A stretch of 23,169 nt of DNA. Origin: Symbiodinium natans (Eukaryota > Sar > Dinophyceae > Suessiales > Symbiodiniaceae). The notes under the pieces are model-generated. The model searched no databases, was not told the origin of the DNA, and saw nothing but the letters and a program-made list of their open reading frames with translations. The DNA lies in NCBI GenBank assembly GCA_905221605.1, contig CAJNDS010001325.1:1-23169 (forward strand). Reading direction: 5' to 3'. Each line of letters begins with the position of its first letter. The stretch's first letter is position 1. Positions 8,115 to 15,645 of the stretch are shown here, in pieces. A program made the translations under genes and the position numbers.

Positions 8115-11100
8115 ACTGCTGAGTTCGTCTTCTTGGGGAGGCTGAACTGAGGATCGAGCAAGCTCCCAATCCTGACCTGAGCCAAGGTGCAGGCCTCAAT
8201 TGGCTGCTGAAGGCTGTCGTGGAGTCGCCACTGAAAGCCCTCGGTCTGGTCCAGGGACTCTCTCTGAGCCACCAGCAAGGTCCAGTGCAAAGCCCTAACC
8301 ACTGGAACCAGAAGCCTGAGGGCATTGCCGAAGGCTTGCTTAACGGCATTCTCACGTGGCTCAAGCAAGTGCTCAGGAAACTCGAAGAGCAAGTGAGGAA
8401 GGCCAGGGTCTAAGCACTCCACTGAGAACTCCTCAAAGGAGCCTGCCTTGGCTTTTCGCAAAGACCAGCTCATCATGGCCCAGCCCTGCCAGATCCACTG
8501 ATCCTCCACTAAGAATGGCTTCTCAGTGTCAGGGAAGGGCACTAAGCCGTGGTCGGCATAGTCGTCGTGCCTCAGCTTTGGCTCAGGCCAGCAGGAGATG
8601 GCCCGGAGGATTGTTTGAGTATCTGCCCTGCTGAGGTATTTCAGCTGAGCCCAGACGAACTCAGCAGTCTTGGGCTCCCAAAGGGTCAGATGCTCAGACC
8701 TGATCTCGAAGGTGCCACTCACGGTCATGACAGTGTAGCGACCTGACTGGAAGTCTGAGGCAATGCCCTTAATGCCGAAGAGCATGTGGCCAGCAGCCTC
8801 AGAGACACAAATGACTTCTTTCTCAAGGAAAGGAGCCAGGGCTGCGGACTCAGTCTCTGTGGTCTCAGCTTTGGCCTTGGTCTCAGCTTTGGCCTGAGCC
8901 TTCTTCTCCTTCTTCTCCTTCTTCTTCTTAGCTGTGACCTTACCAATGACCTTGTCGACTGTGGCCTTCTGGTCGTGCTTCTTAGCTGCTTTCTTCTTAG
9001 CCGAAGCCTTCAGGAACTTGCTGGCCTTGCCCTTTGCTGAGGGCTTGTTCTTTGCTGAGGGCTTGGTGGTTGCACTCAGTTTCTGGCCTTTCGTCTCTGT
9101 CCTCACAGGCACCACCTCAGCCAGTGCTTCTGCACGACTGTTAAGCATCAGCTTTTGCCTCAAGCTTTGTAGAAGCCTCTCCCTCCTCACGGCTGCTTTT
9201 TTCCTGATCTCCTTGACTCTGTCAGCATAGCCCTCCTCAAGAGCTCTGCGAGCTGCTGCACGGCGGAGCTTTGGATGCAGCCTGAGGGAAAGGCTGTTCT
9301 GCAGACTCAGGTCCAGATCCTCTGCGAGCTCACCGTCTAAGTCAAAGCCTCCTTCCTCAGGCTCCTGTTCAAGGTCTTCCTCAGGGTTGAAGTAGTCCCA
9401 CCTGATAAGGTCGGAGATCTGCTTAGCTGAGTCGCTCAGAGACCAGTCAGCCTGGATGGGTTTGCCTGCGTCGTCCAGCCACTTAAGCCTCTCTGAGAGC
9501 CAGCTGGCTGGGAAGCGACGACTGCCCATCCTGAGGTCGAGCTCCTTAGCCCAGGGCTGCTCGGAGACCGTCTCAAGCCTCCCAGTCTCAGGGTTGGGCC
9601 GATAGGCCAGAAGGCCATTCCTGACGGCTGCCCTCACGACCCAGGATTGCTCTTCGTTCTTCTGCCTCAGCTGCTCCTCAGCCCAGACCACTGAGGTGAC
9701 GATCTCAAGGGCACCCACTCGCCACACCTCAGACTTCCCTGAGAACTTTTGCTGCTCCTGAAACTCTGTTCTCAGGGAGGACAGCTTGTGCCTCACGGCA
9801 CCCTTGAACTCCTTGGCGAAGTCTGAGTCCGTGATCTGGAGCTTAGACGTGCACTTCGCAGCAACTAAGCAGCTGATCTGCTGGGCTAAGGCCATCGACT
9901 CAGCAGCCGTGTCTGAGAACACGGAGCTGAAGCAGTCCCTCTGCCAGACTGAGCAAGGGTACTCAGTGGCCTGGCCCTCAATGACCCAGCTCAGGATCAC
10001 GGAGTCGACGTTCGCAGCTGGCTGGCTCATGATGTCCAGCTTAGCGACCAGCTCAGGGTGAGCCTGCCTGAGCTTTCGATAGCTGAGCAAGATCTTGCCG
10101 ACTGAGGCACCAGCTGAGTGAACCTTCTCCTTAGCACCGACCCTGAACCTCTCAGTCCGGATCCACTTGCCGTCCTGAGAGATGTTGCTGAGGCGAGCCC
10201 ACTGGCCGGGCACCACCAGCAGCCCCTTGCCCACTAAGCCGACGACTGGCTTGCTGGGCTCATCCAGAACCTGAAGAAGCACCTGACGGGCCTCGTAGGT
10301 GATTCTGAATCTTTCGTCGGCTGAGAAGCCTAAGGTGGTCTTAGCTCCGGCCTTAGGCAATGCCTTCTTCTGTTTCTTCTGAGGCTGCTGATGCTCAGGG
10401 CCTTTCTGACTGTGCCTGAACATCTGCTGCTGCTGCTCCTCTGCTTTGTCTTCGGTCTGCAGAGGTTTCTCTGGGCTAAGGCTGCTGAAGCTCAGGGCGC
10501 TTCTGACTGTGCCTGACCCTTCTGAGCCGAAGCTGAGGGCTTTCTTTACTCCGGGAGTGCTGTCACCTGTGCTGCTGATGGGAACCACTTGAAAGGTTGC
10601 ATCTGAGTCAGTCCTCATGGCATCCTGAATGGCTTCCCTGATCTCAGAAAAGTCTTGAATTGTCTCAGGTGAGTGGAGCTCCTCCTCAGAGAAGACGGCC
10701 TTTCGGCCTGTGGCCTTAGCCCACAGCGGCACCTGATCAGAGAAGCCGATGGCTAAGTGACTCCTGTGCTTCACGAAGTCCTCAGGGTCGGAAACCCTCT
10801 TCTCAGCAGAGAGCTCAGCAACGGAGCTCAGGCTGGCCAGCCAAAGGCACCGGTCGAACTCCTGCCAGGTGAGCTTACACCTGACCTGAGACTCCAGGCT
10901 GCTGATGTTGCTCACGACCTCTGAGGTGGCGAACTTAGCCTTGCTCCACCTGAGGAGTCTCTTAGTGAAGCTTTTTTGGTAGGTTTTGCTTTTGCTAAGC
11001 TTCTCAGCCCTGCCCTCTTTCTCGTCAGCATCCTGCTTCAACTCAGCCACCTTCAGGTTGCTGAGGCCCGGCTCCTCTGCCCGAAGACGAGACTTAGTGG

Positions 11101-11278
11101 CCGAGAGCCTCAGCTGAAACAAGAACTCCTGAAAGAAGTCCAGCTGGCTGATGGTGTGGCCACAGGCTCGCTCAATAGCCAGCCACTGAGAAACTGTCTG
11201 AACGATGTCCGGGTAAGGCTGCTTCCGGCCAGCCCCCGAAATTCTCACTCGTCTCTTGTTCCTCAGGTTGCGTCTCAG
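8093..11278 (-). CDS. DDE superfamily transposase (pogo/Tigger-like) fused to Ulp1/C48-type protease, main frame
   Basis: The frame is open for about 1060 codons. Numbering is from the valine codon at 11248, since there is no ATG near the start. Residues 5-40 (GAGRKQPYPDIVQTVSQWL...) resemble the second helix-turn-helix of CENP-B/pogo-type transposases. Likely catalytic acidic residues are D171 (IGFSDQVPLW), D438 (VWQRDCFSSVF) and D474 (KLQITDSDFAKEFK), the last 36 residues apart, the spacing used in this superfamily. Between the first two lies a ~110-residue low-complexity insert (about 200-305, with QQQQ and Lys runs). Residues 660-800 are basic, with an H1-like Lys/Ala tract at 725-795. 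The C-terminus carries a Ulp1/C48 signature: H988-W989 (PVVRALHWTLLV) and D1011-S1012 (RLHDSLQQ); the Cys box is in the next frame. Expected role: DNA strand transfer in the nucleus, with a deSUMOylase-like or processing protease of unknown target. The transposase call is good; the subfamily is inferred. Confidence 0.65.
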   Translation of the reverse strand: MRRNLRNKRRVRISGAGRKQPYPDIVQTVSQWLAIERACGHTISQLDFFQEFLFQLRLSATKSRLRAEEPGLSNLKVAELKQDADEKEGRAEKLSKSKTYQKSFTKRLLRWSKAKFATSEVVSNISSLESQVRCKLTWQEFDRCLWLASLSSVAELSAEKRVSDPEDFVKHRSHLAIGFSDQVPLWAKATGRKAVFSEEELHSPETIQDFSEIREAIQDAMRTDSDATFQVVPISSTGDSTPGVKKALSFGSEGSGTVRSALSFSSLSPEKPLQTEDKAEEQQQQMFRHSQKGPEHQQPQKKQKKALPKAGAKTTLGFSADERFRITYEARQVLLQVLDEPSKPVVGLVGKGLLVVPGQWARLSNISQDGKWIRTERFRVGAKEKVHSAGASVGKILLSYRKLRQAHPELVAKLDIMSQPAANVDSVILSWVIEGQATEYPCSVWQRDCFSSVFSDTAAESMALAQQISCLVAAKCTSKLQITDSDFAKEFKGAVRHKLSSLRTEFQEQQKFSGKSEVWRVGALEIVTSVVWAEEQLRQKNEEQSWVVRAAVRNGLLAYRPNPETGRLETVSEQPWAKELDLRMGSRRFPASWLSERLKWLDDAGKPIQADWSLSDSAKQISDLIRWDYFNPEEDLEQEPEEGGFDLDGELAEDLDLSLQNSLSLRLHPKLRRAAARRALEEGYADRVKEIRKKAAVRRERLLQSLRQKLMLNSRAEALAEVVPVRTETKGQKLSATTKPSAKNKPSAKGKASKFLKASAKKKAAKKHDQKATVDKVIGKVTAKKKKEKKEKKAQAKAETKAKAETTETESAALAPFLEKEVICVSEAAGHMLFGIKGIASDFQSGRYTVMTVSGTFEIRSEHLTLWEPKTAEFVWAQLKYLSRADTQTILRAISCWPEPKLRHDDYADHGLVPFPDTEKPFLVEDQWIWQGWAMMSWSLRKAKAGSFEEFSVECLDPGLPHLLFEFPEHLLEPRENAVKQAFGNALRLLVPVVRALHWTLLVAQRESLDQTEGFQWRLHDSLQQPIEACTLAQVRIGSLLDPQFSLPKKTNSAVPAGSMS

Positions 11279-11898
11279 AAGAGGCGTCTTGCTGAGGCAG
11301 CATACATCTCGCTTTGGTTCAGGATCCTGCGGAGCTGTCTCTTACTCAGGCCATGCTTTTCCGTCATGGCGACCCAGAACTTCCTCTGAGTGCTAAACTG
11401 AGACTTGGACTGACACAAGTCGTCAGCAATCAGCTTCTTTCGATTGGCTGTCAGCTCGGTTCGACCGTTCTGAGGCTTCCTCTTGGTGGACTCAGAAGCG
11501 ACTCTTGTGAATCTCTTCCCCTGAGTCAGTCGTCTCCGCTTGGCTATCTCATGAGCCCGGTCTTCATTCTCCTCAGCCTCCTTCTCAGCCACAAGAGCTT
11601 CAAAGGCCAGCTTAGATGCTTCGAACTCGAGCTGAGCCCTGCTCTTGTGGCTCCTCTGGTAACCTGTCGACTGCAGCTCGAGAGGCTGAGCAGATGCCTT
11701 CTGCTCAGGTGTTCCGAAGAACTTCGTGAGGCCATACTGCAGAACTTGTCGTGCTGTGGACTGAGGAGTGCTCACGATCTGCTGAGAAGCTGGGCTCGCG
11801 GTCTGCTGAGAAGCCGGGCTGCCCTGCTGTGGCTTCTCAGGTGTCTTGGCGGTTGTTTCTGAGGGTGGCCCACCCCCTCTTGCTCTTACTTGGAAGGC
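11275..11898 (-). CDS. N-terminal exon of the transposase: Pro/Gln-rich leader and helix-turn-helix
   Basis: The frame is open from a proposed splice acceptor (CACAG|GCC, exon from 11898) to a TGA at 11275, 207 codons in all. There is no in-frame ATG, so translation must begin in an upstream exon or at a GTG (11775), which is unlikely in a eukaryote. It starts with a Gly/Pro/Ser/Gln-rich leader with the imperfect repeat SPASQQTASPASQQ. A charged helical segment follows (about KSRAQLEFEASKLAFEALVA), then a helix-turn-helix candidate (FSTQRKFWVAMTEKHGLSKR) typical of the first DNA-binding subdomain of pogo/CENP-B proteins. The second subdomain continues in the main frame after a one-base break at 11275-11278. 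Confidence 0.55.
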   Translation of the reverse strand, partial: AFQVRARGGGPPSETTAKTPEKPQQGSPASQQTASPASQQIVSTPQSTARQVLQYGLTKFFGTPEQKASAQPLELQSTGYQRSHKSRAQLEFEASKLAFEALVAEKEAEENEDRAHEIAKRRRLTQGKRFTRVASESTKRKPQNGRTELTANRKKLIADDLCQSKSQFSTQRKFWVAMTEKHGLSKRQLRRILNQSEMYAASARRLF

Positions 11899-11987
11899 CT
11901 GTGCTCAGGCAAGATGAAGGCCTTAATTACTTTGGGTTTCCTTTAGAGATTAGGGTTTTTTTTCTTAGGAGATCGTGTCGCAGATGG

Positions 11988-12988
11988 CCCCCCAATAATG
12001 GGACTGATTCGGGACCCTCTTTCGATTTCCGGAATTCCGACCGGCCCGAAACCAATATTTTCCTTTAAGGAAACCTTTTGAAAAATTGGTCCCCCTCAAT
12101 CCGGCAAGGGGGTGGTCCAGGGCCCCCCTTGGACCCGGAATAATGGGACTGATTCGGGACCTTCTTTAATGTCAAGGCCCCGGCCCGGAGCCCCGATTTC
12201 GGAATCCCGGCTGTTTGCCTTTAAAGGCGGGCCTCTTGATTTTAAAGCCGGGCCTCAGGATTTCAAAGGCCGATTTCCGGAATTCCGACCGGCCCCGAAG
12301 CCAATATTTTCCTTTAAGGAAACCTTTTGAAAAATTGGTCCCCCTCAATCCGGCAAGGGGGTGGTCCAGGGCCCCCCTTGGACCCGGAATAATGGGACTG
12401 ATTCGGGACCCTCTTTAATGTCAAGGCCCCGGCCCGGAGCCCCGATTTCGGAATCCCGGCTGTTTGCCTTTAAAGGCGGGCCTTTTGATTTTAAAGCCGG
12501 GCCTCAGGATTTCAAAGGCCGATTTCCGGAATTCCGACCGGCCCGAAACCAATATTTTTCTTTAAGGAAACCTTTTGAAAAATTGGTCCCCCTCAATCCG
12601 GCAAGGGGGTGGTCCAGGGCCCCCCTTGGACCCGGAATAATGGGACTGATTCGGGGCCCTCTTTAATGTCAAGGCCCCGGCCCGGAGCCCCGATTTCGGA
12701 ATCCCGGCTGTTTGCCTTTAAAGGCGGGCCTCTTGATTTTAAAGCCGGGCCTCAGGATTTCAAAGGCCGATTTCCGGAATTCCGACCGGCCCGAAACCAA
12801 TATTTTCCTTTAAGGAAACCTTTTGAAAAATTGGTCCCCCTCAATCCGGCAAGGGGGTGGTCCAGGGCCCCCCTTGGACCCGGAATAATGGGACTGATTC
12901 GGGACCCTCTTTAATGTCAAGGCCCCGGCCCGGAGCCCCGATTTCGGAATCCCGGCTGTTTGCCTTTAAAGGCGGGCCTCTTGATTTT
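11988..12988. repeat. Four to five tandem copies of a 248-bp repeat
   Basis: The landmark GTGGTCCAGGGCCCCCCTTG begins at 12112, 12361, 12609 and 12857, giving periods of 249, 248 and 248 bp. The first unit (from 11988) lacks an internal stretch, so CCCTCTTT joins directly to CGATTTCCGG. The last unit is cut off at TCTTGATTTT (12988). Units are nearly identical, so the expansion is recent or homogenised. The unit is GC-rich with many TTTAAAG and GGCCC palindromic words, and no CTNAG except GCCTCAGG. A ~101-codon open frame recurs in each unit but has no start context or domain. Confidence 0.92.
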
Positions 12989-13057
12989 GCCATTCATTGC
13001 TGAATTAGGGTCTTAGGGTAATTATTCATCTCTGAGAACAGAAGAGAGCTGACTTTT

Positions 13058-13058
<1 letters not shown>

Positions 13059-13099
<41 letters not shown>
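13059..13099. repeat. (CA)n microsatellite
   Basis: About 20 perfect CA units. Confidence 0.95.
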
Positions 13100-13101
<2 letters not shown>

Positions 13102-13132
13102 AAACTGTCTGCTGCTGTCTGTCTGAGGCCCT

Positions 13133-13206
13133 TTAGGCCTGAGCTCGGCCTGATTGGCGGAGCTCAGTCTGCCACTTCTTCACCTCAGACGGGCTTAGGG
13201 CACGGT
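13133..13206 (-). CDS. Exon-like segment, last before the 248-bp repeats
   Basis: The frame reads ...SPSEVKKWQTELRQSGRAQA followed by TAA. Its 5' boundary could be CTAG|AC (13206) or CTAAG|CCC (13193). If the preceding exon uses a GA donor at TTGG|GACCC, the first boundary keeps the frame. It either ends a gene at 13133 or splices on with a GC donor at 13138. Confidence 0.35.
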
Positions 13207-13518
13207 CTAGGGTTTAATTAATTAAGGTTTAGGGTTTAGGGTTTAGGTTTCATTAGGGTTTAGGGTGTAAGCAATTACTACTACGACGACGACAGGGTTT
13301 AGGGTTTAGGGTTTAGGGTTTAGGGTTTAGGGTTTAGGGTTTAGGGTTTAGGGTTTAGGGTTTAATTAGGGTTTAGGGTTTAGGCTTTAGGGTCTAGGGT
13401 TTAATTAGGGTTTAGGGTTTAGGGTTTAGGGTTGAGGGTTTAGGGTTTAGGGTTTAGGGTTTGGGGTTTAATTAATTAGGGCTTAATTAGGGTTTAGGGT
13501 TTCTTTAGGGTTTAGGGT
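13207..13518. repeat. Telomere-like array with TTAATTA interruptions, TTTAGGG orientation
   Basis: About 30 TTTAGGG units, repeatedly broken by the variant TTTAATTAGGG or TTAATTAATTAGGG. This variant is almost confined to the 10.5-kb element. Confidence 0.9.
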
Positions 13519-13628
13519 CCCAAATCTTGAAGCTTAGTGGCTTCTGCCTCAGTGTTCCACTCAGGCAGCTGGCCCGGAGCCTCAGGCATCCTGCTGAGGC
13601 CTGCGAAGCTCACCTCGAGGCACTGAGC
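13512..13628 (-). CDS. Exon-like segment
   Basis: It follows the acceptor CTAAG|GCT in phase 0. The frame starts AQCLEVSFAGLSRMPEAPGQ and reaches ATKLQDLGP before a TAA formed by the adjoining telomere-like array. A donor before that stop (TTGG|GA) would allow splicing to 13206. No domain recognised. Confidence 0.4.
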   Translation of the reverse strand, partial: AQCLEVSFAGLSRMPEAPGQLPEWNTEAEATKLQDLGP

Positions 13629-13670
13629 CTTAGTTCAAGGTGATTATTACTTTTGGCCTAAAGCTAAGAA

Positions 13671-13708
13671 CCCCCTAAACCTAAACCCTCAACCCTTATT
13701 AAACCCCA
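13671..13708. repeat. Short telomere-like array, CCCTAAA orientation
   Basis: Four degenerate units inside the candidate intron 13739-13629. Confidence 0.7.
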
Positions 13709-13739
13709 AAACGACTGACTAAGTGCCTGTCTTAGCAAC

Positions 13740-13838
13740 TTTCTCCTGAAGGGACCTCAGGCGGCTCTCAGTCTGGTGATAGAGGTGTCGTGCTGAGGAC
13801 CAGGATGCTAAGGCAGACATCCTGGTCTGAATGGGTGC
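13740..13838 (-). CDS. Exon-like segment (33 codons)
   Basis: The acceptor CTAAG|GCA and the donor AAA|GTTGCT both fall in phase 0. It starts APIQTRMSALASWSSARHLY and ends with a helix-like stretch (SRLRSLQEK). It is followed by a 111-nt GT-AG intron that contains a telomere-like array. Confidence 0.45.
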
Positions 13839-13857
13839 CTTAGATGCCAAAAACCCA

Positions 13858-14015
13858 AGACCCTAAACCCTAATTAAACCCTAAACCCTAAACCCTAAAC
13901 CCTCAACCCTAGACCCTAAACCCTAAACCCTAATTAGTGAAACCCTAAACCCTAAACCCTAATTAAACCCTAAACCCTAATTAAACCCTAAACAAACCCT
14001 AAACCCCAAACCCTA
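13858..14015. repeat. Telomere-like array, CCCTAAA orientation, inside a candidate intron
   Basis: About 20 units with AATTAAA interruptions. It fills nearly all of the candidate GT-AG intron 14017-13839, so the pre-mRNA would contain TTTAGGG repeats in the UUUAGGG sense. Confidence 0.9.
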
Positions 14016-14017
14016 AC

Positions 14018-14122
14018 AGTCCAGGCTGCTGCTGAGAAGTAGAGCTGAGTAACCTCAGGCCTCAACAGGTTGCTCAGCACCTTCTCGTGCTCGGGCTTGG
14101 ACTCAGTGCATCCATCGAGTGC
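14018..14122 (-). CDS. Exon-like segment (35 codons)
   Basis: It lies between CTCAG|GCA and ACT|GTTAGG, both phase 0. The frame starts ALDGCTESKPEHEKVLSNLL and ends LYFSAAAWT. The composition is normal for a soluble helical protein and is clearly unlike the translated repeats around it. No family recognised. Confidence 0.45.
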
Positions 14123-14191
14123 CTGAGTTCAGGGGTTTTGCTTAGTTAATTACTGGACTGACTCAGAAATGCCTCAGTTCTGCTGCGGCAC

Positions 14192-14275
14192 TCTCAGGAA
14201 TCTCCAATAGAAGACTTCTGATTTCACACTGAGGATGGCCGTGCTGAGGAGCACATCCCACTCAGCTCGAAAAGC
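14192..14275 (-). CDS. Exon-like segment (28 codons)
   Basis: It follows CTTAG|GCT in phase 0 and ends before a GT donor (AGA|GTGCCG), also phase 0. The sequence AFRAEWDVLLSTAILSVKSE continues to VFYWRFLR. A 69-nt intron would separate it from the next segment. Confidence 0.45.
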
Positions 14276-14356
14276 CTAAGCTGAGCAAGGTTTGGGTTTT
14301 AATTAATTAGGGTTATCAAACCTCAGCAAAACTAGAACTTAGTGCAACAGGGTGGC

Positions 14357-14437
14357 CTCAGGTTCCCAAGCAGTCTGCTTCCCTAAGGAAGTGCGAACCC
14401 TCAGGAACATGTCCTTCAGGATCTGAGCACCACCTGC
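14357..14437 (-). CDS. Exon-like segment (27 codons)
   Basis: It is bounded by CTCAG|GCA and CCTGAG|GCC (a GC donor), both phase 0. It starts AGGAQILKDMFLRVRTSLGK and ends QTAWEPE. Both ends show the AG|GC duplication. An alternative acceptor a few bases upstream (AAAG|C) would match the phase of the preceding segment. Confidence 0.45.
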
Positions 14438-14456
14438 CTGAGAATTGCTTTCGGAG

Positions 14457-14655
14457 GTTAATTAGGGCTTAGAGTTTAATTAGGGTCTAGGGCTTAATTA
14501 ATTAGGGTTTAGGGTTTAGGGTTTAGGGTTTAGGGTTTAATTAGGGTTTAGGGTTTAGGGTTTAGGGTTTAGGGTTTAGGGTTTAGCGTTTAGGGTTTAG
14601 GGTTTTAGGGTTTCATTAGGGTTTAGGGTTTAGGGTTTAGGTTGTAGGGTTTCGT
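14457..14655. repeat. Telomere-like array with TTAATTA interruptions, TTTAGGG orientation
   Basis: About 22 units. It lies within the candidate intron between the segments at 14676 and 14437, so the transcript would carry the CCCUAAA sense here, opposite to the intron 14017-13839. Confidence 0.9.
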
Positions 14656-14675
14656 TGGTCTGAGGGTTGGCTTAC

Positions 14676-14775
14676 TGAGGAGTTTCCTCATGCTCAGCCT
14701 CAGGGTCGAACTCGTAGAAGACCTGGCTGAGGTGCCTCAGGGCATCCCAGGAATCTCCTGAGGAATGATCTTGGC
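14676..14775 (-). CDS. Exon-like segment (about 33 codons)
   Basis: It follows CTGAG|GC and ends at a textbook donor, CTCA|GTAAGC. Reading: QDHSSGDSWDALRHLSQVFY, then EFDPEAEHEETP. The phase matches a G supplied by the upstream segment's GC donor (TCAG|GCAGC). Confidence 0.5.
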
Positions 14776-14796
14776 CTCAGATTGCCAAGAATAGTA

Positions 14797-14874
14797 AACC
14801 CCTAAACCCCTAAACCCCTAAACCCCTAAACCCCTAAACCCCTAAACTACTAACCCTAAACCCTAAACCCCTAG
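14797..14874. repeat. Telomere-variant array, CCCCTAAA octamers
   Basis: Six to seven units of the octamer CCCCTAAA followed by canonical heptamers. It is the only array in the window built mainly on an eight-base unit, and lies in the candidate intron 14990-14776. Confidence 0.85.
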
Positions 14875-14990
14875 GAGTTGTGTTAATTGACGGATAAACT
14901 AAGACCAACCTAAGGCGTTTAAGGGCTCAGGGCTTTAGGGGTTTAAGGGCTTAGGGAATTCTGGGTTTGTGGGTTTGCCTTAGGTGCTGC

Positions 14991-15048
14991 CTGAGTCTCG
15001 GCGCTCAATGTGGGAGACCCTGTCTGAGATAGCACTCAGCCATTCCTC
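14991..15048 (-). CDS. Exon-like segment (about 19 codons)
   Basis: It reads EEWLSAISDRVSHIERRDS. The left edge is CTCGAG|GAG, a variant of the usual CTNAG acceptor; the right edge is a GC donor (TCAG|GCAGC). Joining it to the next segment preserves the frame. Confidence 0.4.
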
Positions 15049-15053
15049 CTCGA

Positions 15054-15160
15054 GGGTTTAGGGTTTAGGGTTTCATTAGGGCTTAGGGTTAATCAAGGTT
15101 TCGGGAGAGGGTCTGGGGCTTAATTAGGGCTTAGGGTCTAATTAGGATTAAGGTTTTTGG
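15054..15160. repeat. Degenerate telomere-like array, TTTAGGG orientation
   Basis: Mixed TTTAGGG, CTTAGGG and TTAATTAGGG units. Confidence 0.7.
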
Positions 15161-15338
15161 GCTTGCATGGAGGCTCAGGGTGCTCGCTCAGATCTGAACT
15201 GAGACATGTGTCCTGAGCTTTCAGGTACCACAGGACGTCACTCATGAACTTGTAAGTCTTGAAGGCGACCCCAAGACGAAGCTCAGGACGAAGATCTGAG
15301 CCTGAGCACGGCTGAGGGAGCTTGTTCTTCAGGGTTTG
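15160..15338 (-). CDS. Exon-like segment
   Basis: The frame runs from an acceptor CTCAG|CAA (15338) through ...LGVAFKTYKFMSDVLWYLKA... to HPEPPCKPK. The middle looks like real protein. The donor is uncertain (candidates CCAT|GCAAG or one of several GA/GC sites). Confidence 0.35.
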
Positions 15339-15392
15339 CTGAGGTTTCGCAAACCCTGCAGGGTGCACTTAACCCTAAACCCTTGATTAAAC

Positions 15393-15579
15393 CCCAGAAT
15401 GCAGCTGAGCAACCCAGACTGAGGCGTCAAAACCCCAGTCCTTGAGCTGAGTCACCAGAACCGACAGCTCTGAGGTGACTGGACCTGAGATGCGAGAACA
15501 TGCAGAACTCAAGGAATGCTGAAACCCACTGAATTCATTAATTATGGCTTCACTGAGGCACTCCTTTTCGCTCAGGCCT
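15393..15579 (-). CDS. Exon-like segment (about 62 codons)
   Basis: It begins around GAGAG|A and reads GLSEKECLSEAIINEFSGF on to VTQLKDWGFDASVWVAQLHS, ending at GGG|GTTTAA. The preceding frame ends CATCA|GTGAAAG, and joining the two keeps the frame across a short intron. Confidence 0.4.
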
Positions 15580-15645
15580 CTCTCAGGAGACAATGCAAAA
15601 ACTCAGTCTCCCTCAGCAGACACTCAGTGCTGACTCAGGCAGCTT

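Larger units (their letters stand above)
11899..13138 (-). other. Candidate 1.24-kb GC-AG intron holding tandem repeats
   Basis: The exon-like segment at 13206-13139 ends GCTCAG|GCCTAA and the transposase exon begins CACAG|GCCTTC. Joining them keeps phase 0. Both boundaries read AG|GCCT, a direct repeat across the intron as seen in many dinoflagellate introns. The interval contains the 248-bp repeats and a CA microsatellite. Unproven; the alternative is that the TAA at 13133-13135 ends a separate gene. Confidence 0.3.

Noticed and set aside
11275-11283. Programmed -1 frameshift signal
   Set aside because: No slippery heptamer or downstream pseudoknot is evident; single-base loss or assembly error is simpler.
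10976-11862. Plus-strand frames opposite the transposase
   Set aside because: Leu/Ser/Arg-rich antisense shadows of the minus-strand coding sequence, produced by its CTNAG-rich codons.
12112-12914. Three near-identical ~101-codon plus-strand frames
   Set aside because: They are the 248-bp tandem repeat translated; they begin at GTG, have no domain and recur once per unit.
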